From Hoeflea_A sp965228435 (GTDB lineage Bacteria; Pseudomonadota; Alphaproteobacteria; Rhizobiales; Rhizobiaceae), in the NCBI GenBank assembly GCA_965228435.1, contig OZ245818.1:1240001-1304000 (forward strand): a stretch of 64,000 nt of DNA, written 5' to 3'. The translations under genes were made by a program, and so were the position numbers. The stretch's first letter is position 1. The number at the start of each line of letters is the position of its first letter. The notes beneath the pieces were generated by a model, which saw only the letters and a list, made by a program, of their open reading frames with translations, did not search any database and had not been told where the DNA came from. This document shows, piece by piece, positions 1 through 7,857 of this stretch.

Positions 1-1092
1 GCCGCCGCTGATGAGTTTTACCAAACGGCGCCAGCCTTCCATCACGCCGCCCGGCAGGAAGATCACGATCAGCATGAACAGGACGCCGAGCGTCATGTGC
101 CAGCCTTCGCCGACAAAGAGGCTTGCCGTGTCGACAGCCAGGTGCTGCAAGCCCTCCGGCAGGAAGCTGAAGAATTGCTGCAAAGTGGCCTCGTTGAAGG
201 CCGAGAAGATGTTTTCGAAATACTTGATGATCCAGGCACCCAGCATCGGGCCGATGAGCGTGCCGACACCGCCGAGGATGGTCATCAGCACGACCTCGCC
301 CGAGGCGGTCCATTGCATGCGCTCGGCTCCTGCCAGTGGGTCGGTAACCGCCAGCAGGGACCCCGCCAGGCCGGCGAACATGCCGGAGATCACAAAGGCC
401 GCTAGCGTATAGGGTCGTGTGCTGAAGCCGGTATAGTTCATGCGCTGCTGGTTCGACTTGATGCCACGCAGAGCCAGTCCGAAGGGCGATTTGAAGATGC
501 GCCGCGTGAAGAAGAAGCAGATGACCAGCACGACCGCGCAGAAATAGAAGCCGGGGTAGCCGCTCATGTCGATGCCGAACAGGTTGGTTTCAGGCAATCC
601 GGCGCCGGGTTCTGCAAACATCCGGTCGATCATGCGCGGATCCTGCAATGTCAGCTGCAAACCGGTTTCGCCATTGGTAATCGGTGTCAACACCGAATAG
701 GCAAGGTTGTAGCACATCTGGGCGAATGCCAGCGTCAGGATGGAGAAGTAGATGCCCGAACGGCGCAGGCTGACATAGCCAATGACGAGGGCAAACAGGC
801 CGGAAAATGCCATGCCGAAAACGATCGCCGGCAACACGTTCATGGTGAACAGCTTGAACGACCAGACGGCGGCATAGGATCCGACACCGAGAAACGCCGC
901 GTGTCCGAAAGACAGGTAGCCGGTCAGGCCGAACAGAATGTTGAAGCCCATGGCGAAAATCGCGTAGATGGCGAATTTTTGCAGCAGGTCCGGATAGTTG
1001 GCACCCAGCGGCGCCAACCAGATCGGCATGGTGAAAACGACGGCGGTGAAGGCCAGCAGGGCGAATGGTTCGCGGGAGAACATCTCTTTCAT
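1..1092 (-). CDS. LivM-type ABC transporter permease, C-terminus cut by window edge
   Basis: This is an inner-membrane permease of the branched-chain amino acid/amide (HAAT, LivM) family. It would pair with the LivH-type permease immediately upstream. Translation starts MKEMFSREPFALLAF at 1092 and stays open for 364 codons to the window edge, so only the extreme C-terminus is missing. It contains many hydrophobic segments and the family's conserved loop (GLTGYLSFGHAAFLGVGSYA) near residue 60. The conserved LALRGIKSNQQRMNYTG stretch, the LivM equivalent of the EAA loop, lies past the middle. The start is only 4 bases after the stop of the upstream permease, so the two are co-transcribed with the binding protein at 2214-3557. 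The ATPase genes are expected beyond position 1. The substrate cannot be told from the permease; an amino acid or amide is the family default. Confidence 0.9.
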   Translation of the reverse strand, partial: MKEMFSREPFALLAFTAVVFTMPIWLAPLGANYPDLLQKFAIYAIFAMGFNILFGLTGYLSFGHAAFLGVGSYAAVWSFKLFTMNVLPAIVFGMAFSGLFALVIGYVSLRRSGIYFSILTLAFAQMCYNLAYSVLTPITNGETGLQLTLQDPRMIDRMFAEPGAGLPETNLFGIDMSGYPGFYFCAVVLVICFFFTRRIFKSPFGLALRGIKSNQQRMNYTGFSTRPYTLAAFVISGMFAGLAGSLLAVTDPLAGAERMQWTASGEVVLMTILGGVGTLIGPMLGAWIIKYFENIFSAFNEATLQQFFSFLPEGLQHLAVDTASLFVGEGWHMTLGVLFMLIVIFLPGGVMEGWRRLVKLISGG

Positions 1093-1096
1093 CGCT

Positions 1097-2122
1097 CTAA
1101 TCCTCCATCACGCCTTCGCGGCCGAGCAGCCCGCGCGGCATCGTCAAGAGGATAACAACCGCCACCAGATAGATGATGATCTGGTCGATCCCCGGAAAGA
1201 TGCTTTTGACTTCGTTCATCGAGGCGAAGGACTGCAGAATGCCGAGCAGAAAGCCGGCGAGTACCGCGCCCGGTAGCGATCCCATGCCACCGACGACGAC
1301 AACGACGAAGGACAGGACGAGGAAGTCCATGCCCATGTGGAAATCGGGTGGCAGGATCGGCGTGTACATGACCCCGGCCAGGCCGGCGACGACAGCCGCG
1401 ATGCCGAACACCACGGTGAACCGACGTTGGATATTGATCCCCAGAAGGCCGACGGTCTCGCTGTCGCGCATGCCGGCGCGCACCACCATGCCGTAGGTGG
1501 TGAATTGCAGAAAGGCGAACACCGCACCGATGATCGTGGCGGAGAAAGCGAAATAAACCAGGCGCCACCAGGGATAGACGATGTTTCCCTCAAGCCCCAG
1601 CCAGGCGCCGATATCGGCGCTGCCGGATACGATCTCAGGGGCGCTTTGCGGGATCGGATTGGCACCAAAATAGTGCTTGATGATCTCCTGAAGCACGATC
1701 GCCAGGCCGAAGGTAACGAGAATCTGGTCTGCGTGCGGCCGCTTGTAGAAATACTTGATCAGGCCGCGCTCCATGACGATGCCGATCAGCAGCATCACGG
1801 GAATGGCTATCAGGATCGATACGGGAACCGAATAGTCGAGCAGGAACCTGCCGAAGTCGCCCATCCACGCTTCGATATACGGTGTGCGGATCTCAACGGG
1901 CGTACCCCAGGCAGTTTTCTGGGTTTCGTCGAGCACCACCCGTTCGAGGCCGAGCAGCTTGTTGAATGTGACGGCGCAGAATGCGCCCAGCATGAACAGC
2001 GCTCCGTGGGCGAAGTTGACGACGCCCAGTGTTCCGAACACCAGCGTCAGGCCCAGGGCGATCAGGGCATAGGCGCCGCCCTTATCGAGTCCGTTTAGAA
2101 ATTGAAGAAGGATCGAATCCAT
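1097..2122 (-). CDS. LivH-type ABC transporter permease
   Basis: A 341-residue inner-membrane permease of the LivH family, the second membrane subunit of the transporter running leftward from 3557. The N-terminus (FLNGLDKGGAYALIALGLTL) followed by GTLGVVNFAHGALFMLGAF is the typical LivH signature. A long periplasmic insert at about residues 55-90 (LDETQKTAWGTPVEIRTPY) makes it longer than the usual ~300 residues; this extended form is common among alphaproteobacterial HAAT permeases. The C-terminal half carries the conserved GMRDSETVGLLGINIQR loop and a glycine-rich VVVVGGMGSLPGAVLAG segment. It lies 91 bases after the binding-protein gene, across a strong hairpin, and 4 bases before the LivM-type permease. 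Confidence 0.92.
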   Translation of the reverse strand: MDSILLQFLNGLDKGGAYALIALGLTLVFGTLGVVNFAHGALFMLGAFCAVTFNKLLGLERVVLDETQKTAWGTPVEIRTPYIEAWMGDFGRFLLDYSVPVSILIAIPVMLLIGIVMERGLIKYFYKRPHADQILVTFGLAIVLQEIIKHYFGANPIPQSAPEIVSGSADIGAWLGLEGNIVYPWWRLVYFAFSATIIGAVFAFLQFTTYGMVVRAGMRDSETVGLLGINIQRRFTVVFGIAAVVAGLAGVMYTPILPPDFHMGMDFLVLSFVVVVVGGMGSLPGAVLAGFLLGILQSFASMNEVKSIFPGIDQIIIYLVAVVILLTMPRGLLGREGVMED

Positions 2123-2161
2123 AGCCTAAGTCCCCTCCAAGGCATGGCAGCCCGGTTGGCC

Positions 2162-2186
2162 GACCGGCCGCCACTGGCGACCGGTC
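2162..2186 (-). promoter_or_regulatory. GC-rich intercistronic hairpin after binding-protein gene
   Basis: Inverted repeat with 11-base arms (2162-2172 and 2176-2186) and a 3-base loop; only one position forms a wobble or mismatch. No T-run follows on the minus strand, so it is not a classical intrinsic terminator. In binding-protein/permease operons such hairpins usually stabilise the upstream mRNA and lower permease expression; that role is inferred here. The same arrangement recurs at 6950-6972 and 26743-26769. Confidence 0.6.
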
Positions 2187-2213
2187 AAGTGTGAACCGTA
2201 AGGTCAGTCCCGA

Positions 2214-3557
2214 TTAGCAGGCTTTGGCGTCTGCCGGGCCGAGTTCCCCGCCGAAGATCGACGGATCGTAGGTGACCTGATCGCGCGGAACGATCTTGAC
2301 CACTTCCAGAAGGTCGAACTGCGAAGTCGGGTTGGAGTTGCCCCGCACCACGAGAACATCCTTCATGCACTGGTGATCGGCGGCGCGATAAAGCGTCTTG
2401 CCATTGCCCATGCCATCGAACTCGTAGCCTTCGAGTGCGGCGATCACCTGCGGCGGAGCGAAGGTGCCGGCGCGTTCGCAGGCATCGGCGTAGAGCAAGG
2501 CCTGCACGTAGCAGGTCTGTGCAGCCTGGGACGGCGGGAAGCCGTATTCCTGGCCGAACGACTTGACGAACGCCTTAGAGCCATCGTCCTGCAGCGACCA
2601 GTTCCAGTTGGTGGTGCCCAGAATGCCCTTGATGTTGTCGCCAGCACCCTGCGCCATCAGGCGTGAGAACAGCGGAACGACGATCTCGAAGTTCTTGCCG
2701 TTGACCTGCTTGTCGCGCATGCCGAACTGAACCGCCTGGGTCAGCGAGTTGACCATGTCCTTGCCGTAGTGGTTGAGGACCAGAACGTCGGCACCGGAAT
2801 TGAGAACCGGCGTCAGGTACTGCGAGAAGTCACCCGCACCGAGCGGCGTGCGCACGGCGTTGGCGGTGTTCCAGCCGAGACCCTCGGTGGCGTCCTTGAT
2901 CGACTCTTCCTGGGTCCAACCCCAGTTGTAGTCGGCCGTCAGGTGATAGGCAGTACGGTCCTTGCCAAGCTGTTCAGCGAGAATCGGACCCAGCGCCAAG
3001 CCGGATTGGTAGGCGTTGAAGAAGTGACGGAAGCCATAGCGCTTCTTGTCCTTGCCCGTCGTGTCGTTCGAGTGGGTCAGGCCGGCCATGAAGATCACAC
3101 CGGTTTCCTGGCACAGACCCTGGACGGCGACCGCGACGCCGGAGGACGATCCTCCGGTGATCATGATGGCGCCGTCTTTCTCGATCATTCGCTTGGCGGA
3201 AGCACGTGCGGCGTCAGATTTTGTCTGCGTATCGCCAGTAACGAACTCGACCTTCTTACCGAGAATGCCGTTGCCCTTCAGCACCTTTGACGAAAAGGTG
3301 TTGAGCATGCCGCCATCGCCTTCACCGTTGAGGTGCTTGACGGCCAGCTGATAAGCGCGCAGTTCGTCCGCTCCCTCGTCGGCGTAAGGGCCGGTCTGGG
3401 GGACGTTGAAGCCGAGGGTGACGCTGCTGCCGGTTGGCATGTTGCAGAAATCGTCGGCATAAGCGCCGCGCACGAAACTCATCGGTGCCGCAAGCGCGAT
3501 GCCGGATGCGGCACCGGCCTTCAACAGGCCACGACGAGTCATGGTGAGTTTGGACAT
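2214..3557 (-). CDS. ABC transporter substrate-binding protein, Tat-type signal
   Basis: A periplasmic binding protein of 447 residues for the HAAT-type transporter encoded downstream on the same strand. The N-terminus MSKLTMTRRGLLKAGAASG has a twin-arginine motif followed by a hydrophobic stretch ending near AYA, so export by Tat is likely. The mature part begins with a type I periplasmic-binding fold (SSVTLGFNVPQTGPYADEG) and contains the usual FITGGSSSGVA-like first-lobe loop. The start at 3557 is preferred over an upstream in-frame ATG at 3647, because a GGGAGG Shine-Dalgarno lies just upstream of 3557 and the signal peptide begins there. It is divergent from hemA. Ligand unknown; an amino acid, amide or urea-like compound is possible from the family. 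Confidence 0.9.
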   Translation of the reverse strand: MSKLTMTRRGLLKAGAASGIALAAPMSFVRGAYADDFCNMPTGSSVTLGFNVPQTGPYADEGADELRAYQLAVKHLNGEGDGGMLNTFSSKVLKGNGILGKKVEFVTGDTQTKSDAARASAKRMIEKDGAIMITGGSSSGVAVAVQGLCQETGVIFMAGLTHSNDTTGKDKKRYGFRHFFNAYQSGLALGPILAEQLGKDRTAYHLTADYNWGWTQEESIKDATEGLGWNTANAVRTPLGAGDFSQYLTPVLNSGADVLVLNHYGKDMVNSLTQAVQFGMRDKQVNGKNFEIVVPLFSRLMAQGAGDNIKGILGTTNWNWSLQDDGSKAFVKSFGQEYGFPPSQAAQTCYVQALLYADACERAGTFAPPQVIAALEGYEFDGMGNGKTLYRAADHQCMKDVLVVRGNSNPTSQFDLLEVVKIVPRDQVTYDPSIFGGELGPADAKAC

Positions 3558-3924
3558 TGATTTCCTCCCGAATGTCGCTGAACGATTGTTCCGACCGAGT
3601 CCGGCGGAACTAGCACGGGATGCTAGCTGTCCAAGCAACGTGCGCAATAATCCATTGGTGTATAAGACTTTGGTATAATAGACTTTTTGCTAAGAACGGC
3701 CGGCCGGCCACAGCCCGAAACCGGAACAAAATGTCGTGAAATGTTGATCGGTATCAAGTTGCGGCGTTTTATCCTGTTTAGAGTGCGTCTAAAGTCTGTT
3801 ACTTGTTTCTGGTGGTTTTGGGCCGGATGAGGTTGGCCTCGCAGCCTCATACCGACCGGGATAGGCTCCGACGGAAGACTCGGTCGGAGATCTTCAAAAG
3901 CCACGCAGTGTGGAGTGGAAGTCT
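3558..3924. promoter_or_regulatory. Divergent intergenic region between transporter operon and hemA
   Basis: This 367-base gap has no credible coding sequence and must hold promoters for both directions. On the plus strand a TATAAT hexamer is seen at 3674-3679, and a TTGATC/TTTTAT pair with 17-base spacing is at 3744-3749 and 3767-3772. The second pair sits just before the Irr-like palindrome at 3777-3793 and is the better candidate for the hemA promoter. These promoter assignments are inference from hexamer similarity only. Confidence 0.4.
3777..3793. promoter_or_regulatory. Irr/iron-control-element-like operator upstream of hemA
   Basis: The 17-base palindrome TTTAGAGTGCGTCTAAA has perfect 6-base arms. 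The rhizobial iron control element bound by the haem-responsive regulator Irr is TTTAGAA-N3-TTCTAAA, also 17 bases. The site here differs only at the innermost base of each arm. Irr controls haem synthesis genes in Hyphomicrobiales, and this site lies about 130 bases before hemA, so the functional match is strong. Direct binding is inferred. Confidence 0.65.
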
Positions 3925-5202
3925 ATGGATTATCGCAGCATTTTTCAGAGCGCTGTCGATCAACTGCACGACGAAAAACGCTACCGCGTCTTCGCCAATC
4001 TGGAGCGTATCGTCGGCAAGTTTCCCCGGGCTGTTCACCGTTCCGGCGCATCGGCGCGGGAAGTCACGGTGTGGTGCTCCAACGACTACCTGGGCATGGG
4101 CCAGAATCAAAACGTCATTGAAGCGCTGTGTGAAGCGGCCGGCAAGATGGGGTCGGGCGCTGGTGGTACGCGCAACATTTCCGGCACCAACCATCCGTTG
4201 GTGGAACTTGAGCATGAACTGGCCGATTTGCATGGCAAGGAAGCAGCTCTGGTTTTCACTTCAGGATTCATTTCCAACGAGGCATCCATCTCGACCATTG
4301 CCAGGCTGTTGCCAAACTGCCTGATCCTTTCCGATGAGCTCAACCACTCGTCGATGATCGAGGGCGTTCGTCGCTCGGGTTCGGAAAAGAAAATCTTCCG
4401 GCACAACGATCTGGAGCACCTGGAGCAATTGCTTCAGGCCGCCGATCCCGAGCGTGCCAAACTGATCGTCTTCGAATCGGTCTATTCGATGGACGGTGAC
4501 ATTGCACCGATCGAGGCGATTGCCGACCTCGCCGACAAATACGGCGCCATGACCTATATCGATGAGGTCCATGCTGTTGGCATGTACGGTGCGCGCGGCG
4601 GTGGGATTTGCGACCGCGATGGCCTGTCCGATCGGATCGACATCATTGAGGGAACCCTGGCCAAGGCCTTTGGAGCGCTGGGCGGCTATATCACCGGCCC
4701 GCGCGCGGTGATCGACGCGGTGCGTTCCTATGCGCCCGGCTTCATTTTCACCACGGCGCTGCCGCCGGCAATGGCGGCCGCGGCGACCACGTCTATCCGC
4801 CATCTGAAAACCTCTCAGGTCGAACGCGAACAGCATCAACGTCAGGCTCAGAGCACTAAGGATGTCCTGCTCGAAGCCGGTCTGCCGGTCATGCCGTCCG
4901 TGACACACATCGTTCCGGTGCTGGTCGGCGACCCCGAACTCTGCAAGAAAGCGTCCGACCGCTTGATGGACGTGCACGGCATCTACATCCAGCCGATCAA
5001 CTATCCGACAGTGCCGCGTGGCACAGAGCGGCTGCGCATTACGCCATCGCCTTTCCACGACGACACGTTGATCGAAGAGCTTCGCGACGCGTTGCTTGAG
5101 GTCTGGAACGCGTTGGGCATCCCGTTGACAACAGCATCGGGAGAAGCACCGGTGCAATCCGACCGTGTTGTTCAATTGCCGGTCGCCAAGTCGGGCGGAT
5201 AG
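3925..5202 (+). CDS. hemA: 5-aminolevulinate synthase
   Basis: This pyridoxal-phosphate enzyme condenses glycine with succinyl-CoA to give 5-aminolevulinate, the first step of haem synthesis by the C4 (Shemin) route typical of alphaproteobacteria. The 425-residue length fits the family. Seen in the sequence: an N-terminus MDYRSIFQSAVDQLHDEKRYRVF like other HemA proteins, the glycine-rich substrate loop (GSGAGGTRNISGT), the cofactor-binding IDEVHAVGMYG, and the Schiff-base lysine K247 in GTLAKAFGALGGY. The ATG at 3925 is preferred to the in-frame GTG at 3910, because GGAG sits about 9 bases before it and homologues start here. An Irr-like operator upstream suggests iron/haem control. The gene stands alone; no other haem gene is adjacent. 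Confidence 0.97.
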   Translation: MDYRSIFQSAVDQLHDEKRYRVFANLERIVGKFPRAVHRSGASAREVTVWCSNDYLGMGQNQNVIEALCEAAGKMGSGAGGTRNISGTNHPLVELEHELADLHGKEAALVFTSGFISNEASISTIARLLPNCLILSDELNHSSMIEGVRRSGSEKKIFRHNDLEHLEQLLQAADPERAKLIVFESVYSMDGDIAPIEAIADLADKYGAMTYIDEVHAVGMYGARGGGICDRDGLSDRIDIIEGTLAKAFGALGGYITGPRAVIDAVRSYAPGFIFTTALPPAMAAAATTSIRHLKTSQVEREQHQRQAQSTKDVLLEAGLPVMPSVTHIVPVLVGDPELCKKASDRLMDVHGIYIQPINYPTVPRGTERLRITPSPFHDDTLIEELRDALLEVWNALGIPLTTASGEAPVQSDRVVQLPVAKSGG

Positions 5203-5524
5203 AGACCGCCCGGCCAGGCAAAAAGCGGTTTTTCAGCCGCGCCAGTTTCGACTTCCGAACCGAATCAATACAATCGATCGGCGCGAAAACCGCTGATCGC
5301 GTTCCCTGAACTGCAATCGCCAGTCTGGTGAACCGCGCTTCAGCCGTTCGGACGCGCTCATTCAGGGCTTATCAGACTCTCCATCCCGATGATCGAGTTG
5401 CCTGGCCGGACAAGGGTCGTTTTCTGATCCCGGCCCGCACGAACGTCCTGTGGAACGGCGTCAGATCATTTCCCCAATCCCTGGAGTTGGTATCGGCATC
5501 CTAAAGTTGACATCGCAATACTAA

Positions 5525-5541
5525 TGAGTTGAGATCTCAAC
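5525..5541. promoter_or_regulatory. Candidate operator 1 (TGAGTTGA-N4-TCAAC)
   Basis: Palindrome containing the perfect 14-base core GTTGAGATCTCAAC. It shares both arms and the 4-base spacer with the site at 5663-5682, and it would overlap the -10 region of the TTGACA promoter at 5507. A repressor of the MarR type encoded at 12069-12617, at the end of the same cluster, is the natural candidate; that link is inference. Confidence 0.5.
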
Positions 5542-5662
5542 CAATATCATTTTTTGGGATTTCGTTAGCTCATCAAATTTCCCTTTAATAGTCTGGTTTT
5601 ACTTATTTTTCCATCTTATGAATATCTTTTCTCGCTGCTCAGTATTTTCAAAAAGCCCTTAC

Positions 5663-5682
5663 TGAGTTGATTTATCAACTCA
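5663..5682. promoter_or_regulatory. Candidate operator 2 (TGAGTTGA-N4-TCAACTCA)
   Basis: Perfect palindrome with 8-base arms around a 4-base spacer (TTTA), in the leader 85 bases before the start codon of the binding-protein gene. The arms match operator 1. The two centres are 138 bases apart, close to 13 helical turns, which would allow a looping repressor, although nothing in the sequence proves that. Confidence 0.5.
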
Positions 5683-5766
5683 TCGGTGATACCTGTCCGG
5701 GCACTGTCGGCCTCCGGCCAAACCGGTTCCGACACATGACAGGAAAAACTTGGGAGGAAGTCGTCA

Positions 5767-6930
5767 ATGAAAACGTTACGAACCGGTGTGCTCGCTTTTG
5801 CCTTCATGGTCGCGCTTGCGACGGCGTCGAGTGCCGATACCATTCGGGTCGGCGTGATCGCACCGTTTTCCGGACCGTTTGCAACGTGGGGAAAACAGTT
5901 CAAGGAGGCCATTGAGGTCTATCAAGCCGAACATGGAACGCGTGTTGGCGACCATGACATCGAGATCATATACCGGGATTCCGGTGGTCCGAAGCCCGAC
6001 AATGCGAAGGCGCTGGCCCAGGAACTGCTGATCCGTGAACAGGTCGACTATCTGGGAGGATTTGTCTTCACTCCCAACGCTCTCGCCGTTGCGCCGCTGA
6101 TCGACCGGGCGAAAAAACCCGCAGTCATCTTCAACGCAGCAACGTCCATTATTACCGAACAATCCGACTATTTCGTTCGGACCGGTTTCACGCTTTGGCA
6201 GGTCACCGTTCCGCTTGCCGAATGGGCCTATGATCAGGAGATCCGGACCGTGGTCACGGCGGTATCCGACTATGGTCCCGGTGCGGACGCGGAAAAGGCC
6301 TTCAAATCGGCGTTTGAAGCAAAGGGCGGCACGGTCGTTGACCAGATCCGCATGCCGCTCTCGACCACCGATTTCGCGCCCTTCATGCAGCGGGTGAAAG
6401 ACCAGACTCCAGACGCGGTGTTCGGCTTTCTGCCTGCCGGGCCGCCCACATTCGCATTCACCAAGTCCTATAACGAGAACGGCCTGCGCGCCGGCGGGAT
6501 CACCTTTCTGGGGACAGGCGAAACCGACGAAACGACCCTGGATGCACTGGGGGACGCGGCAATCGGTCTGACCACCGCCTACCACTATTCGGGCGCGCAT
6601 GAGAGCGAGCTCAATGCGGCCTTCACCGGCAGACTTGAGCAAATGTTTCCCGACTCTGTCGCAAACCTGGCTTCGGTTGGCGCCTATGACGGCATGAACG
6701 CGATCTATCGCATGATCGAGGCCGCCGGCGCAGACGGACCGGCTGCCATCGACGCCATACGGGGCGCCGCTTGGGAAAGCCCGCGTGGTCCGGTGAGCAT
6801 TGATCCCGAAACGCGCCACATCACGCAAAACGTCTATGTCCGCAGGGTCGAAAAAACCGAGGACGGAAAATACGTCAACCGCGAGTTTGAGACCATAGAG
6901 GCGGTTCCCGACCTCGGCCTGGTCGACTGA
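5767..6930 (+). CDS. ABC transporter substrate-binding protein (type I fold), aromatic acid candidate
   Basis: A periplasmic binding protein of 387 residues with a Sec signal (MKTLRTGVLAFAFMVALATASSA, cleavage after about residue 23). The mature chain starts DTIRVGVIAPFSGPFATWGKQF, the usual opening of branched-chain-amino-acid-type binding proteins. It is the first gene of a plus-strand unit with two permeases, two ATPases, a P450 and a ferredoxin. Related binding proteins of alphaproteobacteria (for example those of Rhodopseudomonas) carry benzoate or phenylpropenoid derivatives, and the P450 downstream resembles enzymes acting on para-substituted benzoates. An aromatic carboxylate ligand is therefore inferred, not shown. 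Confidence 0.88.
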   Translation: MKTLRTGVLAFAFMVALATASSADTIRVGVIAPFSGPFATWGKQFKEAIEVYQAEHGTRVGDHDIEIIYRDSGGPKPDNAKALAQELLIREQVDYLGGFVFTPNALAVAPLIDRAKKPAVIFNAATSIITEQSDYFVRTGFTLWQVTVPLAEWAYDQEIRTVVTAVSDYGPGADAEKAFKSAFEAKGGTVVDQIRMPLSTTDFAPFMQRVKDQTPDAVFGFLPAGPPTFAFTKSYNENGLRAGGITFLGTGETDETTLDALGDAAIGLTTAYHYSGAHESELNAAFTGRLEQMFPDSVANLASVGAYDGMNAIYRMIEAAGADGPAAIDAIRGAAWESPRGPVSIDPETRHITQNVYVRRVEKTEDGKYVNREFETIEAVPDLGLVD

Positions 6931-6949
6931 TCCGAAACAGCCCTCGCCG

Positions 6950-6972
6950 GCCCGGGCAGACGCCGCCCGGGC
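6950..6972 (+). promoter_or_regulatory. GC-rich intercistronic hairpin after binding-protein gene
   Basis: Two copies of the self-complementary octamer GCCCGGGC (6950-6957 and 6965-6972) form an 8-base-pair stem with a 7-base loop. No T-run follows, so full termination is unlikely. Its position between binding protein and permease matches the hairpins at 2162-2186 and 26743-26769. Confidence 0.55.
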
Positions 6973-6990
6973 ACCTGCCAAGGAGCGGAC

Positions 6991-7857
6991 ATGTCTGTGA
7001 TTATTTCCATTCTCGTCGACGGCATCGCCTACGGGATGATCCTCTTCATGATTGCCGTTGGGTTGTCGGTCATCATGGGCCTGATGCGGGTCATCAATCT
7101 TGCTCACGGCGGCTTTGCGCTGCTTGGCGGCGCGTTTGCCCATTGGCTGACGGTTGACGCCGGTCTTCCCTTCCTGCCGGCCGCATTTCTGGCGATCGTC
7201 GCGACGATGGCGATCGCTTTGCCGCTGGAGGTGGTGCTCTATTCCCGCATCTACCGGATGGGCGATCTTCAGCAGGTTCTGGCGACGATCGGCATCGCAT
7301 TCATCATGATCGCGGGTGTCAATCTCTGGCTTGGTTCGGCGCTGCTGCCAATCCGCCTGCCCCATTGGATGACGGGGTCCATCGACCTCGGATTCCGGAC
7401 ACTGCCGGTTCACAGAGTCGCAGTGATTGTGACCGGACTGGCCGTCATCGCCGGATTGTACGCGCTCATCGACCGGACACGGTTCGGCATTCACCTGCGC
7501 GCTTCGGTCGATCATCGCGGGACGGCTTCGACGCTCGGCATCAACACGGACCGGATCTTCGCCTCGACCTTCATGCTTGGCGCCGGACTGGCGGCGCTTG
7601 GCGGTGTGCTGGGCGCGGAATTGCTGCCGATCGATGCCTATTATCCGCTGCGCTACATGATCCTGTTCCTGATCGTTGTCGCGGTCGGCGGACTCGGTTC
7701 CATCACCGGCTCCTTTATCGCGGCGCTTGGGCTGGGGATCGTCGACACCGCCGCGCGTTACATTATTCCGGACTTCGGCGCGATCGCATTCTTCATCGCA
7801 ATGATGGCCGTGCTCGCGCTGCGGCCCCACGGACTGCTGGGCAGGGCCGAGTCATGA
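6991..7857 (+). CDS. LivH-type ABC transporter permease
   Basis: A 288-residue inner-membrane permease of the LivH family. It shows the family opening DGIAYGMILFMIAVGLSV and GLMRVINLAHGGFALLGG, a central loop RASVDHRGTASTLGINTDR corresponding to the ATPase contact, and the glycine-rich VVAVGGLGSITGSFIAALG near the C-terminus. AAGGAG lies 5 bases before the ATG. Its stop overlaps the start of the next permease (ATGA), so translation is probably coupled. Confidence 0.92.
   Translation: MSVIISILVDGIAYGMILFMIAVGLSVIMGLMRVINLAHGGFALLGGAFAHWLTVDAGLPFLPAAFLAIVATMAIALPLEVVLYSRIYRMGDLQQVLATIGIAFIMIAGVNLWLGSALLPIRLPHWMTGSIDLGFRTLPVHRVAVIVTGLAVIAGLYALIDRTRFGIHLRASVDHRGTASTLGINTDRIFASTFMLGAGLAALGGVLGAELLPIDAYYPLRYMILFLIVVAVGGLGSITGSFIAALGLGIVDTAARYIIPDFGAIAFFIAMMAVLALRPHGLLGRAES

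Larger units (their letters stand above)
5203..5766. promoter_or_regulatory. Intergenic region holding the promoter of the P450/transporter operon
   Basis: A 564-base gap without a convincing gene. Its first ~270 bases look featureless apart from a short imperfect hairpin after hemA. From about 5500 the base composition becomes strongly AT-rich, as expected for a promoter. A TTGACA hexamer lies at 5507-5512, and 17 bases later a weak -10 (TGAGAT) falls inside the first of two matching palindromes (5525-5541 and 5663-5682). A good Shine-Dalgarno (GGGAGG) precedes the ATG at 5767. Confidence 0.5.

Noticed and set aside
5215..5245. Possible intrinsic terminator after hemA
   Set aside because: The stem is only four to five base pairs (GCGG/CCGC), and no T-run follows the second arm.
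5776..7830. A 684-codon open frame on the minus strand
   Set aside because: It lies antisense to the binding-protein and permease genes, which have clear family motifs. Its translation is low-complexity, rich in Arg, Asp and Gln, and shows no domain; it is a GC-driven shadow.
7365..7853. Upstream extension of the LivM-type permease frame
   Set aside because: It lies wholly inside the preceding permease gene in another frame, is Arg/Asp-rich, and has no membrane segments; the ATGA overlap at 7854 is the real start.
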